NCBI RefSeq assembly: GCF_036785885.1
Contig: NC_092317.1
Coordinates: 3,102,501 to 3,166,500 of the forward strand
Length of the DNA: 64,000 bases
Source: Coffea arabica
Taxonomy: Eukaryota > Streptophyta > Magnoliopsida > Gentianales > Rubiaceae
Direction of reading: 5' to 3'
Positions 57,501 to 64,000 of this stretch are shown here, one piece after another. Made by a program: the position numbers and the translations under genes. How positions within the stretch are numbered: position 1 is the stretch's first letter; every line of letters begins with the position of its first letter. The notes below the pieces were generated by a model. The model was not told where the DNA came from. It searched no databases and saw nothing but the letters and a program-made list of their open reading frames with translations.

Positions 57501-59164
57501 AGTTGTGAAATGTTGTAGTTTCGTTGCAATTTTTGAACTCCTAAGATTGACGATGTGAGGACTACTCACTCAAAATGCTAAAGTGGTTTGAGACGATTGT
57601 ATTAAGAGAAAGAGACGTTTTCTTTCTTTTGTACTTTTCTCCTACTAAAGATCTTATGCTCTTTGAGCTGAGAATGAAGCTGTTCTGAGTTAAAATTCTG
57701 CAGCAGATACCATTCTTCTTAAAAGTATCCCTATATTTTTTTAGGAGATGACTGCATATCCATTGTCAGCAATTCTTCAAAAATTCTTGTTGAAGGGATT
57801 ACCTGTGGACCCGGGCATGGTATAAGGTAATAAGCTCTTGATTGTTACTTGGAACCATGCTACCAGCAGAACCTCTAGAAATAATATCTGTTTCGTAGTA
57901 TTGGAAGCTTGGGGAAATCAAATTCACGGGACCAAGTGCATGACGTCAAAGTTAATGGAGCAAATCTGACGAATACTGAGAATGGTGTAAGGATCAAAAC
58001 ATGGCAGGTAATCTTCCTTTCAAGTTCTGTATCTGATTCATTTTCCATGCAACTGAGCAGTTGTTATGGAGAATGATATTAGTAACCCACAACGAGTCGA
58101 TTTTTCTTTCACTAACATTTGACATGATTTGCTTTTACTAGAATTAGATCTTTCCTGAGTACCTAATCTCATTTTCCTTTGACCCGTCTTTCAATACTAG
58201 GGAGGCAGTGGTTTTGCAAGTGGGATTACTTTTCAGAATGTGTGGATGGAAAATGTTTCGAATCCTATCATAATAAATCAATACTACTGCGACTCTTTTG
58301 TGCCCTGTGCAAATCAGGTAAGAGATCTATCAAAAGCTTGAGCTTGATGGTAAAATGATAATCATAATTCTGAATGTGATTAAGATAATAACTTTCAATG
58401 TCAATGCCCATGCACCATGTCTAGAGTGTAGATCTCTCTCTCTCTATGTGCTCTAACCCTTTTTTCCTTTGCATCAGCGAATGAGTTCATCAAGCTTTGC
58501 AATCATATGCCTGATTGTGATTTTTCTAGCTTTTGATAGCCACAGTAGAATAAATATTTTTAATATATAAAATGCTGAAATTATTACACATCGAAAGTGC
58601 ATGTCTACATTTATTTATTTAATGTAGTACATATCCATGGAACTAAATGCTGACTCCCTTGACCCTATCATCAAGGAACTTTATAGAGTAGATATGTGCT
58701 TTGTTGGGATAAAATCTTCCCTTCATTTAGTAGCATGCTTCCAAGTAAGATACTCTTTACCTAATTTTTTAATTGACAGGCTTGCCTTTACCTGTAATTT
58801 CAGTCGTAGTCTATATGTGTTGTCATCTGTACTATGCGTTACCATTCTAGGCTTAAGGACTTTAAAATCCATTGTGCAGACTTCAGCGGTTAGCATCAAC
58901 AAGATATCATTTGTTGGTATAAAAGGAACTTCAGCGACGGAGACAGCAGTATCATTTGCATGTAGTGACAGCTCTCCATGTAGAATGTTATATCTTGAAG
59001 ATGTCCAACTCACTTCATACACTGGTGAAATAACTACATCATTTTGCTGGCAAGCTTATGGCTCGAGCTCAGGTCTTGTATATCCCCCTTCTTGCTTGTT
59101 ATCTTCCTGCAATAATCGCATCATTCAGCAGCAGGCTGAGTCTGGCTCAATCCAGTCCATCTGA
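54521..59164 (+). CDS. Polygalacturonase (GH28), pectin-degrading cell-wall enzyme
   Basis: Nine exons: 54521-54781, 55592-55723, 55849-56019, 56123-56143, 56472-56679, 57745-57826, 57899-58007, 58201-58317, 58880-59164. They join in frame to 461 residues. GH28 enzymes hydrolyse alpha-1,4 galacturonan in the cell wall. All four family motifs are intact: SPNTDG (243-245), GDDCIS (Asp 266 and 267), GPGHGIS (His 289) and RIK (323-325). The N-terminus has a hydrophobic stretch ([15 protein letters not shown]) consistent with secretion, though it starts about 30 residues in, so the true start may be an inner Met or the signal unusual. Exon 4 is only 21 bp and encodes PCRRAPK. The usual SGTIVAP reads SCTIVAP. 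Likeness and position point to the At1g80170-type clade. Confidence 0.92.
56123..56143 (+). other. 21-bp micro-exon of the polygalacturonase gene
   Basis: CCCTGTCGACGTGCTCCAAAG sits between GGCAG and GTTAGC and supplies PCRRAPK, the conserved link between the WW-containing strand and the AITFHRC strand in this clade. Skipping it keeps frame but removes seven residues. Confidence 0.8.
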
Positions 59165-59694
59165 GGATGTTTACCATTCTCCAAACGTAAAGTTTGGGGA
59201 TGGAGCCAGTATTATAGTATGTTGGTTCACTTAATGCCGCTTAAAGGAGTGCCATAACATGTCTTTTAGTACAATATAATCAGATGTCTAAAGCCGGAAG
59301 AAGATGAAGTCAGTTTACAAATGCCAATAGGTTTTAGAATTGCCTTCCAAATGCGCGTGTATTCTTTTCATACAGAAAGACCCTTTATTCATCAATGCAC
59401 TCTATACATCGTAAATGCATTTTATAGAATTTTTGTACAGTAAGTTGTCTAAATCCCTCTTCTCCAAGCCATACTCTTCCCCCCTAACTGCCAAAGTTGC
59501 TGTCAAGCATATCGTGCAACAGCAGCTGAAAACCCATGTTTAACATCTCAGTATTACTATTTCCAAAACTTCACGGGAGTACATAAAATCTCATTCTACA
59601 GGTAAGCGGTAATAGATGAATCAACTCTTAACTCTGAACCACTTTATCCAAGATAACAGATGAAAACTAAAAAAGAATCTACAGAAGCATTTAA
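59165..59694. other. Convergent 3' flanks
   Basis: The polygalacturonase (+) and deformylase (-) genes converge here with 530 bases between stop codons. The segment presumably holds both 3' UTRs; no ORF is supported. Confidence 0.6.
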
Positions 59695-61800
59695 CTAAGA
59701 GAGCAAGCGCACGCCCAATTTTGGACATCCATGAGCAAGTGGCAGGTCCAAGTTTTCTACAGTTCTAAACGTTCTTGGAACCATCTTGTCGACATACAGA
59801 GTACCATCTAGATGGTCACACTCATGCTGCAAAATTCGAGCTTGCCAGCCTGAAGCATCAATTTTGATTGGTTGGCCACCTTGATTCAATCCTGTAACTT
59901 CTACCTCTAGGCAACGTTCCACAACAGCTCTGAATCCGTCAACACTGCAAAACCATAAAATCAGAAAACCGGAAAATAAGATCCACTGTGATGATGTTCA
60001 TCCATGACGATTAGCTGTGCAAGTGAATGAATGTTGAAAACTCTTTGATTGATTATGAGCTCAAATCAAAGAGTTCTTGAATAAAACACATACAATGTGC
60101 AAAAATAGGTTTTTGTATGAAAGAAAGAAGAGACATCAACATGTGGTCAAAAGGGCTACAAGATGCTTAAAGGAACTCTCACTTTTGTGTGCTAAAGTTT
60201 AAGACTCCACATCTTATGGGCACAGCTGCTAACTAAAAAGTAAACCAGGAGGGTGTGTAATCTTTAGCATTTTTTATACCATGTATGCAAGTATAAACAA
60301 GTCAAAAGTGTTACTTTCCACATCTAGTAACAAGTTCACAAACATATGCTAGATAAACCACATCCCAGGTTTTCAGAAATTTGTTCCGGTTTTGTTTCAA
60401 ACCCTCAGGTATGATATGCAACTGAATAAGCGCCTAGCCTAGAAAAAATGTGACCATGTGGCCCTTCAGCGATGTTATGAGAAGAAAATGGCCAGGAAAA
60501 TCTCATACTGTACTCAAGTGTGCTGGAAAGTTGGGCGTATTGGCTATAAATTGTCAAAGCATATTTAATTTCCAACAATGCACCTCAGTTCAGCTCGATT
60601 CATCTCATCTCATCTTTTAAGTACGAAATTGAGAAAAACTAGGAAATTCATGTAAATCATTAGTATTTGAAAAAGTTGTTTTAAGCTAAAACAATTGAAT
60701 CTCAGGTGCACTTTCTAGTCTATTACGAAAAACCCAATTCAGCGACTATCTTCAAAAGCATTAACTAATCAGCAGATGTATCATAAAACATTGCCAAAAT
60801 GAATTATGATCCCAGATCATCCAGGTATGTTCATGACGGATTTCCGCATGAAGACAGGATGTCTGAAATTCGCTAGCTTGAGACTTAAACAAATCAGATA
60901 AATGTTTCCTCAACGAGCAGAAACAAAAAAGCCAACGAAATCGCAAATGCAACAGACATACTGTAAAACACAATGCAACAAAACTAGATGGTTAATTATA
61001 CCTTAAACAGCCTTCAAAAAATAATGCAGCTTTTTTCCCCTTCTTTTTAAGCTTTGGATTAATAATAACCTGCATCAAAACAACCACGATTAACAGTTTA
61101 GCACTAGTCCAATTCCAACAGCCAAAATCAATTCACTTCTACTATTCAGTACAATACCAAAAGTTCAAAGGGCTGCCTGTCTTGTGCTTTAATGTCATCC
61201 TTAGGAGCATAACTTATATACTCTATAGTATCTTCCAATACAATTATCTGTTAATAAAAACAATCATAAACCTGACAATGTTAAAAAAGCCTGCTTTAGC
61301 TGGATCAAAAAAACGAAAAAACAAAAAAGTTTTGCTAGAAATAAACAGACCTTTAATGGAATTCCAATCTGGGGAGCAGCAAGGCCAACCCCAGGAGCCT
61401 TCCTCATGACTTTAACCATATCCTCAATGATCTTCTGGATCCTTTCCGACCCAATTTCGTCGGGTCTGACTTCCTGGGCGAGTTCATGAAGAACCGGGTC
61501 ACCGGCTTTCACAATTTCTGGCAAGACCTGCTTCTTTTCCGTCAAACCCAGAAACCAACCGGCGCGAGCGGAAGTAGAAGAGCTGCTGCGACTGTAAGTT
61601 TTAATGGATGCTGATGTTATTAAGTTGCTGCACAATGCGGGTTCCTGGTGAATGGACCGGTTTGTGAAAATGGGTTTCCGAAAAGTTAATGCTAGGTGGG
61701 TCGTCGTCAATGGGGTTTTGGTGAAGGTTTTCTGGAGGCATTTTTGTGCTACTATGGGCACGGGAAAGAGGCGGTGAGTGAACCGTTGAACGCCTTCCAT
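59695..61800 (-). CDS. PDF1A: Peptide deformylase 1A, organellar
   Basis: Four exons: 61800-61351, 61247-61158, 61069-61002, 59944-59695, all with GT..AG introns and continuous frame, 285 residues. The enzyme removes the N-formyl group from nascent proteins made in mitochondria and plastids. The three family motifs are present: [10 protein letters not shown] (137-146), EGCLS with metal-binding Cys 201, and HECDH with metal ligands His 243 and His 247 and catalytic Glu 244. The first 80 residues are rich in Thr, Ser, Arg and Lys with few acidic residues, a typical organellar targeting peptide. [20 protein letters not shown] and a 1A-like C-terminus favour PDF1A over PDF1B. Neighbours match the At1g15390 region of Arabidopsis. 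Confidence 0.93.
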
Positions 61801-63645
61801 TCTGCAAAATTAATGAAATCCGTAATTGTTTTCTGGGTTCTCAACCGATTCCATTTGATCATGATAACGCTCTTGGGCTACGGACCAGGAAAATAATGAC
61901 TGATTGGGCCTCATAAGACCCATATCATCTGATAAGGCTTCTGACTTCAGATATTTGGTCGCCAAGGCCCAAGTGAATGGTGAAGGTCACAAGAGGTTCT
62001 TTTTCTTTGTTTTTAGGTTGGCCAGCTGCTGCTGATGAACCAACTGCATTTGTTGCGATTAGATTAGGATTTTTGGTTCCCAAGATGCATCTTAATTGAA
62101 CGATTCTCAAACTCTGCCCTTTTCCGTTTCACTTGTAAAATCTGGAGCCTCCATTAAATCAAAAAAGATTAGCATCTTTGATCTGATGGAGGAAGGATGT
62201 CACAATACGCTAAAGTGCACTCATTACTTTATGGGCTTACTTATGCAGGCTAAGCCCAAAATAACTAACAGCTGTATTCAAACTTGATCTGAAAGAAATG
62301 TACCACTGTGCAATTCTCAAAAACGAAATTCTTAAAAGAATTATGTTCAACAAAAAGTTAGGATTGGTGATTAATTTTGAATTAATCTTATATACACGCA
62401 CACTACTGACAATATATTCTGTAAAGGTGATCATCAGTAGTGAGCCTCCCAACAAACAACTAAAAAAAAAAAAAAAAAGACTACTATTGGATTGAAATCC
62501 ATACAGGTGCATAGTGCACTGGTCTGGTCTGAATTTGATGGTGGTTCAGTCTACGTCTTCCTCCGACTCAGTTGGACCATTTCATAAAGTAGGCTCCCCC
62601 CTCCTTAGGAGTAGGAGTGGGTTAGATGTGCCGTTACGGACAAAAAAAAATTTCTTCTAAATACCCGCGATTAGTCACTTGTGCAGTTACTAATTTACTA
62701 TCAACCTATGAGGTGGTAATGATCTACATCTAACTTTTGGCATCAACATCTAACCCAAAAATTTCTGTAACTCATATGTGACCACAACATAGAAGCTAGA
62801 TCTTTCGGTTGACTTCTAGAAAATTTCGAGTCAAATTGCATAGTTTGGCAAGTCCTCCAAACTGGCAGTGTTGGAATAATGAACGGGGGATCTATGACTG
62901 ACCTATAAATTGCGGAACGTTAAAAGGTTTGGCAACAATCATTAGATAAAGGACAAAATTAGGCTAAAGGGAAGATCAAATGCACGAGTGTCATAGACAC
63001 GTCCATGTGTAGATTGTAGACCAATAATCGTAATGCACTTATCACTTACTTACTGTGAATAATGCAGGTTCTACGTAGTTTTATTCTACAAAACTACAAA
63101 TCGTTACTTGATAATCTGATATGGTTCAGTGCCTAGGCTCTAAGCCTTTTCAAATTGACTCTTGTCATCCTAATTCTTGTTTCAACTTATCTTCCCCTTC
63201 CCTGTTAGGAGAAGAATTGCTTAATTTTTTTCTTCTCACAAGAAGCCAAGAACACACGCACACAATTATATTAACACTCAGAGAATCATAAAAAAAACGG
63301 TCCAAAGGACAATATAAGGGACCACCTAGCAAATGCTTAATTGATCATTCATTTAGGGTATCACTTGTTTATGACAGCCTGTCATCCCAATGCCCACAAT
63401 GGATCTTTTAATGGAAGTCAAAGCATTTGCAATCTGCAGTATGTCCATTTCCTTTGCCCCATTTTCTGGAAACATCAATTGGAGAGCTATCGCGTAATGA
63501 GGAGCGTACCTAACAAGCTCTATTTAGGCATCGGCCGCCATTCAGGCAGCTGTAGATATACCATTGCCCATCCTCTTCTATAATGCTCAATCTAAACTCT
63601 ATCTAATACTAGCATTGGCATCTATTGATAACTTGATATTTAAGA
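61801..63645. other. Intergenic, deformylase promoter side
   Basis: No gene is supported. A 61-codon minus ORF near 61925-62110 has no recognisable motif. An A run lies at about 62462-62478. Confidence 0.45.
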
Positions 63646-63785
63646 GCCAGTTGAGATTGCTATTTTCTCAAAATTTTATAGAAAAATATACTAGTGATTT
63701 AATATATGTGACGTAAAAGGTTATTTGAGAAATGTATTTATAAAAAAAAAAAAATTTTGAGAAAAATTGCAATTTACAGTTGGAT
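63646..63785. mobile_element. Small MITE
   Basis: The left end is CCAGTTGAGATTGCTATTTT followed by CTCAAAATTTT. The right end read inward is TCCAACTGTAAATTGCAATT followed by TTTCTCAAAATTT. About 30 bp of inverted match with gaps, 140 bp in all, non-coding. Confidence 0.5.
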
Positions 63786-64000
63786 TTTGCGGTCTTAATC
63801 ACTCATCCTAATCATTGATTTAGACATCGTCATTAGGTAAGGACCAGTTGTTCTAGCTGTAACATGTCAATCAACAGTCTCAATTCCAATTATGCAACAA
63901 AAAGACATCTCTTGCACTCAAAGGAAAAGTATGCATGCAGCACAACTTGACTAGAGAGAAAATGGTGCCTAATTGTCGGTGGATGACTACGCCACTCCTT

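Noticed and set aside
1-64000. CRISPR arrays, operons or bacterial-type systems
   Set aside because: No regularly spaced short repeats; spliced genes and plant elements throughout exclude a prokaryotic reading.
1-64000. tRNA, rRNA or snRNA genes
   Set aside because: Apart from the SINE-like A/B boxes at 13.6 kb, I saw no cloverleaf or conserved RNA gene sequence; a tRNAscan or Infernal run would settle it.

Overview
This window is nuclear DNA from a flowering plant, most likely a eudicot. The evidence is intron-containing genes with GT..AG junctions, AT-rich intergenic DNA full of small transposons, a plant chromovirus-type retrotransposon primed by initiator tRNA-Met, and a nuclear copy of plastid rps3-rpl16 DNA. 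I cannot name the species. Exon structures were built by hand from splice sites, frame continuity and family motifs.

Layout. 0.6-1 kb: a decayed coding-like tract. 1.8-3.8 kb (-): Asp/Glu racemase-like gene. 5.4-7.1 kb (-): three-exon gene for an unrecognised membrane protein. 7.9-8.8 kb: PIF/Harbinger deletion element that keeps the end of its transposase. 9.1-10.2 kb (+): single-exon F-box gene. 12.2-15.9 kb (+): NB-ARC/armadillo STAND gene with a frameshift near its end and a SINE-like insert in its intron. 17.3-18.0 kb: element with Mutator-like inverted ends. 18.4-23.6 kb: complete 5.2-kb Ty3/gypsy chromovirus with identical LTRs and an intact ORF, nested in an older element. 25.6-29.1 kb (-): PSF1 (GINS complex) with two E2F-type sites upstream. 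29.6-30.9 kb: Pack-MULE-like element carrying a gene fragment. 31-36.5 kb: nested repeats, including a hAT-type element with a perfect 8-bp target duplication. 37.0-38.2 kb: plastid insertion. 38.5-40.6 kb: broken gene split by a solo LTR. 41-48 kb: repeats. 48.2 kb (+): MAPK-substrate-like gene. 54.5-59.2 kb (+): nine-exon polygalacturonase. 59.7-61.8 kb (-): four-exon organellar peptide deformylase 1A.

The unique genes are housekeeping or signalling genes and do not form one pathway. As I remember the Arabidopsis map, PSF1, the MAPK substrate and the polygalacturonase are neighbours at At1g80170-At1g80190, while the racemase-like gene and PDF1A sit at At1g15390-At1g15410, the duplicated sister block. 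The window therefore looks like the unfractionated ancestral neighbourhood. The intergenic space is dominated by nested transposable elements. I found no new defence, biosynthetic or other multi-gene system; the most notable items are the Pack-MULE, the young chromovirus, the frameshifted NB-ARC/ARM gene, the plastid insertion and the conserved gene block.
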